Assembly: GCF_001905885.1 (NCBI RefSeq)
Contig: NZ_LIYH01000002.1
Coordinates: forward strand, 549,591 to 613,590
DNA: 64,000 nt
Direction of reading: 5' to 3'
DNA from: Streptomyces sp. CB03234
GTDB taxonomy: Bacteria > Actinomycetota > Actinomycetes > Streptomycetales > Streptomycetaceae
A program made the translations under genes and the position numbers. Shown here one piece after another: positions 7,499-15,662 of this stretch. Every line of letters begins with the position of its first letter. Positions within the stretch are counted from its first letter, which is position 1. The notes under the pieces are model-generated. The model made no database searches, was not told the DNA's origin, and worked only from the letters and a program-made list of their open reading frames with translations.

Positions 7499-8719
7499 TC
7501 ATCGACCGGTTTGGTGGCTGTGTGCGTAAGCCCGGGACTGGATCCGGATGAGGTTGACCAGGTCGCCCAGGGCGAGGTTGACGTCGGCCAGGTGCAGGCC
7601 CCAGGCGGGGTTCGGCGACGGGGTGAGGGTGCTGCTGCCGGGTGTGGGGGTCGCCATGAGCACGTGCGCACCGCCTGCGCGTACGCACTGCACGGTGTGC
7701 CGGTCGGCAGGAACGACCCAGGGGGTGTCGGCGGTGGGCGGGGCCCCGTTGTACATCACCCGCACTGCCTGACCGAGCAGCCCGGGGACGGGGTCGGTGC
7801 GCACCAGAGTGCGTGCGGTGCGGGCGTGGTTGTGCTTGAGGGAGGCGGGGTTGGTGCAGGCGGCCTCGTACTCGGGGCCCCACGGCCCGCCGGTGGGGTC
7901 GGGCACGGACGGGGAGCGTCCGAAGGCACTGTCCGCCGGCGGGGTGGCGTTGAACGTGGCGAAGCCGACCGCGCAGCCGGTCTGCCGCTCGCTCCGGCAG
8001 AGCGGGACGGTGGCGAAGTCCCCGCCTCGGTCGGAGCCCTTGCGCACGAGCACGTTGCCGCCGAGGAGCAGGGCGGACACCAGCCGCGCGCGGGCCTCGG
8101 GCTTCGGGTCGATCTCGTTGCGGATCAACTGACGCAGCATGCCGGTCCCCTGGGAATGGCCGACGAGCACGACGCCACGGCCCGGTTCCGCCTGGGCCAG
8201 ATACTCTTGCCAGGCGCGAGCCACGTCGCCGTAGGCGATGCGGGACGCCTCCCTCAGCTGTTCGGGGGTGTAACCGCCCGGGTTCTGCAGGGCGGTGAGG
8301 GTGCGCTGCCGGTACACCGGGGCGTAGACGTCGCAGACCTGGGAGAAGCGGGCGGCCTGGTGCTCGGCGATGGCCCGGACGTGCGGGGTGATCTCGAGGC
8401 TGGCGCTCAGCGTCGGTTCCTCGGACACCGTCGGGTAGACGTAGAAGCAGTCGACCGGTTGCCGTGCGGGCATGCCGGGATCGACGACCCGGTCGGGCGC
8501 GCCGTGCCGTTGCACGGTGGTCGCCATGCTGCTGCGGCAGGCGTCAGCGGCCCGCTGCCCAGGGTGACAGAGCCAGACCGTGCTCCCACCAGGGCCGCCG
8601 TCGCGTGTTGCCTCGGCCGCGACCGGAGCGGCGTGGCCGCCGATGAGCACGAGCCCCGCCAGTAAGCCGGACAGCGCCGTCCGGGCACGTCGGGGGCTGC
8701 GCTTGTTCATGACCTTCAC
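7499..8719 (-). CDS. Secreted DUF3089-family alpha/beta hydrolase (lipase/esterase-like)
   Basis: The protein of about 406 residues has a twin-Arg-containing signal peptide (KRSPRRARTALSGLLAGLVL, ending near PVAAEA). A hydrolase domain follows with DCFYVYPTVS near its start and the nucleophile elbow GHSQGTGMLRQL. These are marks of DUF3089 proteins, predicted lipase-like serine hydrolases. The Asp and His of the triad are not assigned. The open frame extends far upstream into the repeat, but GTG 8719, with AGGGAG about 7 bp before it, precedes the signal peptide directly; ATG 8710 is the alternative. It is a single gene inside a 1.47-kb segment bounded by inverted repeats, which hints at acquisition as a unit. 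Confidence 0.85.
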   Translation of the reverse strand: MKVMNKRSPRRARTALSGLLAGLVLIGGHAAPVAAEATRDGGPGGSTVWLCHPGQRAADACRSSMATTVQRHGAPDRVVDPGMPARQPVDCFYVYPTVSEEPTLSASLEITPHVRAIAEHQAARFSQVCDVYAPVYRQRTLTALQNPGGYTPEQLREASRIAYGDVARAWQEYLAQAEPGRGVVLVGHSQGTGMLRQLIRNEIDPKPEARARLVSALLLGGNVLVRKGSDRGGDFATVPLCRSERQTGCAVGFATFNATPPADSAFGRSPSVPDPTGGPWGPEYEAACTNPASLKHNHARTARTLVRTDPVPGLLGQAVRVMYNGAPPTADTPWVVPADRHTVQCVRAGGAHVLMATPTPGSSTLTPSPNPAWGLHLADVNLALGDLVNLIRIQSRAYAHSHQTGR

Positions 8720-8903
8720 GTACCTGCTCCCTCGCTCACATGGGCATGTACATACCAACCGGACGGTACCGCCCCCCGCAGAACCCGGACAGGGCCAACC
8801 ATGAGTGCTGGGCGCGGGCACAAGCACCCCCGTGCGGATGCACACCGCCGTGGGCGTCATGGGTCCTCTGGGACACCCATACGCCTCCCCGTCTTCAAGG
8901 GAG

Positions 8904-9405
8904 GGTGTCCCACACCGCCCACAACCCCTGCCAGCCGGTACGGGTGTGGCGGAAGGGGCTCCAGGGGGCCCCTCGGCTCCACCCCGGCCCAGCCCCGCAC
9001 CCACCCCAGCCACCTGCCTGAACCCCAGCCCCTCACCCACCCGCAGCCGCCGAACCCAGCCCGGAAGCCCCATGCCACTGGGGCGCACCCACCACCCACC
9101 GAAGCGAGGTCCCGTACCGCAACCCACAGACGGCCGCCAGCCGCTTAGCCAAGCCGCGCCACCCCATTCCACTGCCGCGCCCCCTGCGGCGCCCGTCTCA
9201 CGGCCACGAACGGCATGGGGAAAGGGGCGTCCCTCCTGGGCCCGTTTCCCCGGGCCGCCCTCCGAGTGGGAAAAGGCGGGCGGAGGCGGCCGGTCAAGGG
9301 TGGCCGTAGGCCATCGCGAAGCCGACGCGACCGAAGGGAGCGCCCTTGAGGGGGCGCTGGAGCCCGCCACACTCGGAGAGAGGGCGGCCCACACGCCCAC
9401 CATGA
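8904..9405 (-). repeat. Right copy of the 500-bp inverted repeat
   Basis: Reading down from 9405 on the minus strand, this sequence follows the left copy (6935-7434) base for base, apart from scattered substitutions and a few short indels. The internal stem arms GGGCCGCCCTCTCTCCGAGTG and CACTCGGAGGGCGGCCC (both 20 bases or fewer apart from the bulge) are kept in both copies, while the rest of the repeat varies more. It ends 9 bp from the stop of the AbiEi/DUF559-like gene. Confidence 0.88.
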
Positions 9406-9414
9406 ACGGGGCGT

Positions 9415-10353
9415 TCAGCCCAGGCGGGTCAGGGCCTGGCGGATGGTGGCGATCACGTAGTCCGGGCGGTGGAGCACGTCCGTTGCCGTGAAGCGCAGAA
9501 CCTGCCGTACGCCCGGGCACGCCTGGAGGGCGTTCATCCGGTGCACGTCACGGGCGTGGGCCTCTCGGGTGCCGTGGTAGGCGTACCCCTCGATCTCCAC
9601 GACCAGGCCCTGCTCGCGGAAGAGGAAGTCCGGTTGGATGCGTTGGCCTTCCGGGGTCCAGAACTGCGGCTGCGACTCCGGGTGGAGGCCCGCGTCGTGC
9701 ATACGCAGCCGGGCGATCGTCTCCGCCGGGGAGCCGGACGCCGGGTCGGCGAGGGCCAGCCACTCCCGGGCCGCCACGCCGCCCTTGCGGGCGGAGGCGA
9801 GCTCGGCGTGGAGATCGGCCCGCCCGAGCAGCGGTGGCCGGCGCACCCCGTGCACCACCCGCTTGGCCAGCGCCGAGTCGGCGCAGACCAGGGCGTGGTC
9901 GCGCGGGCCCCGTCTCATCAGGTCGCCGACCGTGCGCACCGGGGTGGTGACGCGCAGCCCTCTCCGTACGGTGCAGTCGGCGTCTGTGAGCGTCATTCTG
10001 TGCACGCGGCGGGCCGGGCCCCGCCACGAGGAGCCGTCGGCACTGGGATCCGTGAACTCGGCCGGCTCAGGTCCCGGGCCGGAGCGCAGGAGCTCGATGC
10101 GGTGCAGTCTCGCGGCGGTACGGTGACTGCAGACGAGGCGTGGCCGGAGCAGTTGTACGGCACGGGCCTCCGTCTCCCAGTCGACGGACCGCCCGGGCGC
10201 CGCCCACGCGCCTTCGCGTACGCGGGTCCAGCCGTCGGCGCGCAGCCGCCGGTGCAGGCGGCGCCGGGACCATCCGGCCTCCAGCGCCCGTGCGGTGAGC
10301 AGCACTCCGCCCTGGGCGAGCGCGGTCAAGTCCTGCTTGGCGTGTGTCTTCAT
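9415..10353 (-). CDS. AbiEi-antitoxin-domain / DUF559-like endonuclease-fold protein
   Basis: The 312-residue protein begins with an AbiEi-type winged helix (DLTALAQGGVLLTARALEAG, then SRRRLHRRLRADGW). It ends in a Vsr/DUF559-like nuclease fold with PDFLFREQGLVVEIEGYAYH and HARDVHRMNALQ. The D-x(n)-E-x-E arrangement fits the endonuclease core. Such proteins are widespread in actinobacteria, and their targets are largely uncharacterised. ATG 10353 has GGAGGGGG just upstream; the very long open frame beyond it is a high-GC artefact. It is divergent from the polymorphic toxin gene. Confidence 0.82.
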   Translation of the reverse strand: MKTHAKQDLTALAQGGVLLTARALEAGWSRRRLHRRLRADGWTRVREGAWAAPGRSVDWETEARAVQLLRPRLVCSHRTAARLHRIELLRSGPGPEPAEFTDPSADGSSWRGPARRVHRMTLTDADCTVRRGLRVTTPVRTVGDLMRRGPRDHALVCADSALAKRVVHGVRRPPLLGRADLHAELASARKGGVAAREWLALADPASGSPAETIARLRMHDAGLHPESQPQFWTPEGQRIQPDFLFREQGLVVEIEGYAYHGTREAHARDVHRMNALQACPGVRQVLRFTATDVLHRPDYVIATIRQALTRLG

Positions 10354-10512
10354 GCCCTTCCCCCTCCGTTGCAGCGGGCTTACCCGGTGCCGGTGGCCGT
10401 CTCTGCCTTCACCGGTCCGATTACGCCCAGATAGGGGAAGGGGCCTGGTGCCGGGGCAGGTTGGGCCCTGGGGCCCAAGACCGGGTGAGGGCGGTCGCCC
10501 TAGCGTCGGGGC

Positions 10513-12669
10513 ATGTCTGCAACAGGGGCCGGAGCCGACGGAGTTGTGCCGCAGCGGCGACCGATGCCGCGTGCGCTTCAGGCCGTACTGCTCCTGGTCC
10601 GCCTGGTGTTCGCGGTCACGCTGCTCGGTGGGTTCGGCGTGCTGCTGCTGGCCGCGTCGCTGGACGGCGTGGACGGTGAGCTGATCGCTTGGGTGCTGTA
10701 CGGGGCGCTGCCCGGTACGGCCGGGTTCCTGGTGAGCAGGCGGGTGTGGACGGGCGGGGTGTGGGTACGGCGCGGGCTGCTCGCCGTACAGGGGTGGTTC
10801 GTCGTCGGAGCCCTGGGCACGCTGGCGGACGGCAACGAGCGTGGCGTACCGCAGTTGGTGATCCCCGTCGTCGTCATCCTGCTGCTGTGCCGGGGGTCCA
10901 CGCGCGCGTGGTTCCTGCTGCCGGTTCGGGAGCGTGCGGCGCGCCGGCCGTTCCGCTGGGCCGGGATGGTCAAGTGGCGTACGCAGGGAGGGCAGACGAC
11001 CACGGAGTACGTGGGGCTCGTTCTGCTCGTCGCGGCGATCGTCGGCGCCCTGGTGCTGTCCGGTGTCGGCGGCCAGGTCGTCGGCGGCCTCCGGGCGGCG
11101 GTGTGTGCGGTGGTGGGCGCCGGGTGCGAGGCGAGTGGTGGGGACGGTTCCTCGGACGTCGAGGCCGGTTCTGCGGAACAGGGCGGTGCCGAACAAGACG
11201 GGACCGGGCAGGACGAGCCCGCCACGTCCGAGGACGAGCTCGCCACGCACGAAGAGGGGGAGGAGGACGAGGGCGAGAGCTGCACCTCCGGGATCGGCGC
11301 CTTCCTCTCCTGTGGCGCCCGCCAGGTCGGCGGGTTCTTCGAGGGCGTCTTCAAGGACGGCCTGTGGGGCGACATCACGGGCACGTTCGACACGATCCTG
11401 CACCCCGTCAAGGCCTGGGAGGGCATCAAGGAGTACGGCAAGAGCCTCGGCGAGCAGTGGCTGAAGGACGCCGGAAGCGCCCTCGACAACTGGCGGAAGG
11501 GCGACTACCTGGGTGCCGTCCTGGCCCTGGGCAAGGCGTCCCTCGGCACGGGAGTGAAGGTCCTGGACGACGTGTTCGTCGGGGGCGACGTCCGCGACAT
11601 GTGGAACCGGGGCGACCAGGGCCAGGCCATCGGCGCCGTGCTGTGGAACGTCGGGTCTCTGTTCATCCCCGGCTACGGCGAGGCGAAGCTCGTCGGGAAG
11701 CTGGGCAAGCTGGGCAAGTTGGGGAAGCTCGGCGAGGTCGGGGAGCTGGCCCAGAAGGCGTCCGAGGCGGCGGCCAAGGCCCGGAAGGCCGCCGACGCCG
11801 GGGACGTGGACGCCGCCGAGGCGGCCGCCCGCGAGGCGCGCCGCCATGCCGACGAGGCGGCCGAGAAGGCGGGCCTCAAGGGCTGCGTGTTCAGCTGGGG
11901 CGGCGGCCGTGGCGTCCCGGGCGGCGGCACCGGCCTCCTCGCCTCCGGCCTGCCGCCCGCCGCCGTCCCCGTACGGCTGCTCGCCGAGCCGCCGGCCTGC
12001 GGTGAGGGTGACGACCCGGAGAGGACGGAGGCCGCCCGGCAGTCCGACCGGGACGCGGACGCGGCCGAGCAGGCCGTCGAGGACGCCAAGAAGAAGCGGA
12101 ACGGGCCCAAGGAGTGGCCGCCGCCCACACCCGGCGACAAGAACGACCCGCGCAATTACGAGCCGCCCGAGTGGGCCAAGGACCTCAAGGACCCCGAGCT
12201 CGGGGACGCCGACAAGGGCGACGGCGCCTGGCGCAGCCGTAACCGCAATCCGGAGCCGACCTGGTTCAACGAGGCGTGGCTGCGCTACCAGGAGCAGGTC
12301 AGTGGCACCGTGCGCGGCAAGGAGTACGTCGTACCGCATCCGGATGCGGGCAGGCGGCCGGTCGAGTACGACGGGTGGGACGCGGACCGGCAGACGTTCC
12401 TGGAGGCCAAGCTGGGCTACACCGGGTACCTGGCCAAGCAGGACGGGAAGCCGATCGCGCAGTTGACGGAGTCGGGCAGGGCGAGGTTCCTGGAGGAGGC
12501 GCGGGGCCAGGTGGCCGCGTCCGGGGGCCGGGCCATCGAGTGGCACTTCTCGGATCCGATGGTCGCGCGGGCGGCGCGACTGGCGTTCCTCGACGAGGAC
12601 CTGCCGATCAAGGTGGTCCACACGCCGCAGGAACGGCCGGTCTCCGGCCCGATGAAGCCCGGCGGGTGA
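10513..12669 (+). CDS. Polymorphic toxin with Flp-pilin-like segment and C-terminal Tox-REase-5-type nuclease
   Basis: This is a 718-residue modular protein. Residues 20-130 hold several membrane segments. Residues 157-200 contain G|QTTTEYVGLVLLVAAIVGA, a near copy of the Flp pilin signature, with Glu at +5 and Tyr at +6 after Gly160. An acidic linker, a central region (about 260-480) with repeated KLGKLGKLG and Ala-rich helices, and a Pro/charged linker follow. The last 120 residues contain WLRYQEQVSGT, VEYDGW and FLEAKLGYTGY, which fit the Tox-REase-5 restriction-endonuclease fold (D...E-x-K). The adjacent Imm52-like gene supports this. ATG 10966 could be an alternative start giving a typical prepilin leader. 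Confidence 0.83.
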   Translation: MSATGAGADGVVPQRRPMPRALQAVLLLVRLVFAVTLLGGFGVLLLAASLDGVDGELIAWVLYGALPGTAGFLVSRRVWTGGVWVRRGLLAVQGWFVVGALGTLADGNERGVPQLVIPVVVILLLCRGSTRAWFLLPVRERAARRPFRWAGMVKWRTQGGQTTTEYVGLVLLVAAIVGALVLSGVGGQVVGGLRAAVCAVVGAGCEASGGDGSSDVEAGSAEQGGAEQDGTGQDEPATSEDELATHEEGEEDEGESCTSGIGAFLSCGARQVGGFFEGVFKDGLWGDITGTFDTILHPVKAWEGIKEYGKSLGEQWLKDAGSALDNWRKGDYLGAVLALGKASLGTGVKVLDDVFVGGDVRDMWNRGDQGQAIGAVLWNVGSLFIPGYGEAKLVGKLGKLGKLGKLGEVGELAQKASEAAAKARKAADAGDVDAAEAAAREARRHADEAAEKAGLKGCVFSWGGGRGVPGGGTGLLASGLPPAAVPVRLLAEPPACGEGDDPERTEAARQSDRDADAAEQAVEDAKKKRNGPKEWPPPTPGDKNDPRNYEPPEWAKDLKDPELGDADKGDGAWRSRNRNPEPTWFNEAWLRYQEQVSGTVRGKEYVVPHPDAGRRPVEYDGWDADRQTFLEAKLGYTGYLAKQDGKPIAQLTESGRARFLEEARGQVAASGGRAIEWHFSDPMVARAARLAFLDEDLPIKVVHTPQERPVSGPMKPGG

Positions 12670-12737
12670 AAGCCCGTCCCGGCGACATCCGGTCCCTAGG
12701 ATGCGGAAGAGGGCAGGCTCGCATAGGAGGACAGACC

Positions 12738-13430
12738 ATGAGGCGCGTCGTACGGGGCTTCTGGGGGCCCAGGCCCGAGTCGGAACAGGAGCTGGCCGTC
12801 CGCTGGAGCACGTTCCTCACCCGGCTGTCCGAGATCGAGCCGGCGGTCTTCGGCGCGTGGGAGCCGATCGGGGACGTACGCGACGCCGGTCCTGACGCCC
12901 TCGCCGCGTACCTCCGCGAGAGCAACGCGGGTGACGACTGGTCGGACCGCAAGGGGTACGCCATGGCGCTGGCAACGCCCGCCGCGAACCCGGTCAAGGT
13001 GACCGTCAGCGGCACCGGGGGAGGGGTGTCCGAGCACCTCGCCATGAGCGTGGTGGTCACGGTCACCGCCCCGGACGCCGGCCGCCCGTCCCTCCCGTAC
13101 GCAGGTATCCTCCGCGCCCTCGCCGAGGCGTGGGACGTCGACTGGGGCGAGGTGACGGAGACGGAACTCCAGCTCGCCCTGGAGGACGACGGCCGCGAGC
13201 CCGGCCAGGCGTGTGTCGGCTGGGTGGGCTACCTGTCCGAGCGGCGCGCCGCGCTGCTTGGGGGCCACGATGTGCCGGGCAAGGCGGAGCCGACCGAGCA
13301 CGGCGGGCTGCTGCTGGACCTTTCGGGGAGCGACGCGGGTGTGGCCGGCGTCGTCGCCGTCAATAGGGACGTCCGTAGCACCGGTGCCCTGGAGGCGCTG
13401 CCCCGCCCCATGGACAGGGCCAAGCTGTGA
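12738..13430 (+). CDS. Imm52-like immunity protein
   Basis: The 230-residue cytoplasmic protein opens with RRVVRGFWGPRPESEQELA and carries DDWSDRKGYAMAL. I associate this pattern with the immunity protein 52 family, whose members neighbour Tox-REase-5 toxins. AGGAGG at 12725-12730 makes ATG 12738 a secure start. It lies 68 bp after the toxin gene and overlaps the following gene by 4 bp (GTGA). The inferred role is to bind and neutralise the toxin nuclease domain in the producing cell. Confidence 0.85.
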   Translation: MRRVVRGFWGPRPESEQELAVRWSTFLTRLSEIEPAVFGAWEPIGDVRDAGPDALAAYLRESNAGDDWSDRKGYAMALATPAANPVKVTVSGTGGGVSEHLAMSVVVTVTAPDAGRPSLPYAGILRALAEAWDVDWGEVTETELQLALEDDGREPGQACVGWVGYLSERRAALLGGHDVPGKAEPTEHGGLLLDLSGSDAGVAGVVAVNRDVRSTGALEALPRPMDRAKL

Positions 13431-13945
13431 AGGCCACGGGGACCCCGTTCGACGTCACGGAGGCCGTTGCCGCCGTCGACGGGCTCCTTGCCCTGCCGGT
13501 GCCGGTGGGCGGGCCCACCGCGTGGGAGCCGTCCGAGGAGGAGGGCTGGAGCGGCAGCTATGGCGCCGGTTTCCGCTTGAAACTCCTGTGGGAGAGCCGT
13601 GCCTACTTCGGCGTTCCGGGCCCGGAGTGGGACGCCGCGCAGGATGAGGCCGGGGAGTATCTCGCCGCCCTGACGAGCGCGCTGGACGAGCGGTGGGGGC
13701 CGCACCGGGAGGTGAGCATGCGGGCGTTCGTCACCGGGGAGGCCGACGACGAGTCGGTGCTGCCGCTCTTCGCGGAGCTGCGCGCTTTCGACCTGTACGG
13801 CGAGCTGATGGTGTGGGGGCCGGTCGGGGCGCCGCACGGGCCGCGCTGGGTGGCGGTGAGCGTCGGGCAGTGCGACGAGGACGCCCCGCACATGATGGTT
13901 GCGGCCGTCAGCGACGTACCGATCGAGGAGCTGCCCGGCGACTGA
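13427..13945 (+). CDS. Hypothetical protein, possible second immunity factor
   Basis: The 172-residue soluble protein is acidic and Trp-rich and has no signal peptide. It contains SYGAGFRLKLLWESRAYFG, an LDERWGPHREVSMRAF segment and a conserved-looking RWVAVSVGQCDEDAPHMMVA. GTG 13427 overlaps the stop of the Imm52-like gene, so the two are translationally coupled. I do not recognise a family. The location and cytoplasmic nature fit an accessory or second immunity protein for the toxin, but this rests on context only. Confidence 0.75.
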   Translation: MKATGTPFDVTEAVAAVDGLLALPVPVGGPTAWEPSEEEGWSGSYGAGFRLKLLWESRAYFGVPGPEWDAAQDEAGEYLAALTSALDERWGPHREVSMRAFVTGEADDESVLPLFAELRAFDLYGELMVWGPVGAPHGPRWVAVSVGQCDEDAPHMMVAAVSDVPIEELPGD

Positions 13946-13954
13946 CCCTGGCGC

Positions 13955-14058
13955 TGACCCCCGACCCCCGACCCCCGACCCCCGCCTCCCGACGCTGACC
14001 CCCGGCGCTGACCCCCGACCCCCGACGCCCCCGGCGACTGATCCCCGACGCTGACGGC
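13955..14058 (+). repeat. Degenerate short tandem repeat of CTGACCCCCGACC type
   Basis: Units related to CGCTGACCCCCGACCCCCGA recur about six times in the 166-bp gap between the toxin/immunity operon and the membrane glycosyltransferase gene. It appears to be simple slippage-prone sequence. No gene or convincing hairpin is seen here. Confidence 0.6.
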
Positions 14059-14111
14059 GGTCGCTGCCTCCGGGGCGCCGGCTGTCAGTGCGGGCCGCGA
14101 TAATCGGGCGC

Positions 14112-15227
14112 ATGTCCCAGCCAGACGACCGACCAGCCTCCGCCGCGCCCGCCCTCTGGGGTTATGCGGCGGTACGCGCGGTCGGGCTGGCGGTCCTCGC
14201 GGTCGCCGCCGCCGTGGCCGGTGAGGACGCCCTGCACCGGCTGAAGGGCCGCTGGGACTCCGTCTGGTACGTGCGGATCGCCGAGCACGGGTACGGTCAC
14301 GAGGTCACGCTCCCCGACGGCAGCGTCCACTCCGACCTGGCGTTCTTCCCCCTGCTGCCCGCCCTGGAGCGGGGCCTGTCGGAGGTCCTGCGGATCGACG
14401 CGGCGACCGCTGGTCTGGTCGTGTCGTGGGCGGCGTCGCTCGCCGCGGCCTGGGGGATCTACGCGGTCGGGGCGCGCGTCGCCGGGCGGCGCGCCGGGGT
14501 GGTGCTGGCGGTGCTGTGGGGGGTCTACCCGACGGCGTTCGTGCAGTCGATGGCGTACACGGAGACGCTGTTCACCGCGCTCGCCGCCTGGTCGTTGTAC
14601 GCGGTGCTGTGCGACCGGTGGATATGGGCGGGCGCGCTGTGCGTGGCCGCGGGCCTGACCCGGCCGTCGGCGGCCGCGCTCGTGGCGGCGCTCGGTGTCA
14701 CGGCGCTCGCGACCGTCGTCGGGGAGCGCCGGCTGAGCGTGCGGATGGCCGTAGGCGTGCTGCTCGCGCCGCTGGGCTGGCTCGGGTACGTGGTCTTCGT
14801 CGCCGTACGGGAGGGGAGCGCGACCGCGTACTTCGAGGTGCAGGCGGCGTGGGGCAACAGCATCGACGGGGGCGTGGCGCTGGTCCGGTTCGTGTGGCGG
14901 AACCTGACCGGTCCGGTGCCGCTCGCCGGGGTGGGGCTGTGCGCGGCGCTGGCGCTGGTGGGCTGGGTGGTGTGGCTGTGCGTCAGGCAGCGGCAGCCGC
15001 TGCCGGTGCTGGTGTACACCGTCGCGGTCGTCGTCATCTCGCTGGTCGGCGCCGCGTACTTCGGCTCCCGGCCGCGCCTGATGATGCCGGCGTTCTCGCT
15101 GCTGCTCCCGGCGGCGGTGGCCCTGGCGCGGCTGCGGGACCGGACGCTGGTCGTGGTGGTGGCGGGGCTGGCCCTGGCGTCGGGGGCCTACGGGGCGTTC
15201 ACGTTGCTGGGGGCGGGTCCGCCGTGA
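14112..15227 (+). CDS. PIG-V/mannosyltransferase-like membrane protein
   Basis: The 371-residue polytopic protein has about nine to ten membrane segments. An early loop, GRWDSVWYVRIAEHGYGHEV, contains the acidic/aromatic motif of GT-C glycosyltransferases related to GPI mannosyltransferase II (PIG-V). FFPLLPALERGL follows, with a YTETLFTALAAWSLY segment. A polyprenyl-phosphate-linked sugar donor is the family expectation; the acceptor is unknown. ATG 14112 is preferred, although GTG 14088 is also in frame. Its 3' end overlaps the opposite-strand DUF192 gene by 29 bp. Confidence 0.8.
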   Translation: MSQPDDRPASAAPALWGYAAVRAVGLAVLAVAAAVAGEDALHRLKGRWDSVWYVRIAEHGYGHEVTLPDGSVHSDLAFFPLLPALERGLSEVLRIDAATAGLVVSWAASLAAAWGIYAVGARVAGRRAGVVLAVLWGVYPTAFVQSMAYTETLFTALAAWSLYAVLCDRWIWAGALCVAAGLTRPSAAALVAALGVTALATVVGERRLSVRMAVGVLLAPLGWLGYVVFVAVREGSATAYFEVQAAWGNSIDGGVALVRFVWRNLTGPVPLAGVGLCAALALVGWVVWLCVRQRQPLPVLVYTVAVVVISLVGAAYFGSRPRLMMPAFSLLLPAAVALARLRDRTLVVVVAGLALASGAYGAFTLLGAGPP

Positions 15228-15573
15228 TCGTCAGGCGGGTGCCGGGCCGGACGCCCCACCGTGCGAGCGCCCCGGCCTCGGCCTCCAGGACGTGGCGGGC
15301 GCGTGGGCGGGGCAGACCGAGGCGCCCGGGCGGCATGGTGACGAGGTCGACGACCCGCAAGTCCCGGTCCAGGTAGGCCACGTCGATGGTGAACCGCATC
15401 CGGAAGGTGTGGACGCTGTTGCAGGGGCTGAGGAGCAGCGCCCCGTCGACACCGTCCCGGCCGAGCAGGCCGCGCCTCCGGGTGGTGTAGGACGCGGCGA
15501 TCTCGACGGGGACGGAGCCCTCCGGGAGGGTCAACCGGCCGGTTCCGTCGCGCCATTTCCGTGGGCTCCCCAT
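15199..15573 (-). CDS. DUF192 family protein
   Basis: The 124-residue protein has the DUF192 pattern: TTRRRGLLGRDGVDGALLL, CNSVHTFRMRFTIDVAYLD and a C-terminal VLEAEAGALARWGVRPGT. DUF192 proteins are small beta-barrel-like proteins of unsettled function. No signal peptide is seen, unlike many members. It ends within the 3' end of the convergent glycosyltransferase gene and starts 90 bp from the divergent prepilin peptidase gene. Confidence 0.85.
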   Translation of the reverse strand: MGSPRKWRDGTGRLTLPEGSVPVEIAASYTTRRRGLLGRDGVDGALLLSPCNSVHTFRMRFTIDVAYLDRDLRVVDLVTMPPGRLGLPRPRARHVLEAEAGALARWGVRPGTRLTITADPPPAT

Positions 15574-15662
15574 GGGCGACGACCGTAGCGTGGGCCCGCG
15601 TGCGGCGGCAGTGGGCCCGTGGGCCCATGACCGGGCGGCCGGCCCGCCCTAGGGTCGGGTGC

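Noticed and set aside
6682..7551. Long open frames across the left repeat copy (and on the minus strand of the right copy) that could be read as genes
   Set aside because: Indels between the two copies shift the frame, translations are Pro/Arg/Gly-rich without domains, and high G+C keeps frames open by chance.
6935..9405. Insertion sequence or composite transposon
   Set aside because: No transposase, terminal short inverted repeats or target-site duplication was seen; only the long inverted repeat is supported.
9415..12621. A 1068-codon minus-strand frame spanning the DUF559-like gene and the toxin locus
   Set aside because: Only the part from 10353 to 9415 has a ribosome site and domains. 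The rest is antisense to the toxin gene, whose domains are clear.
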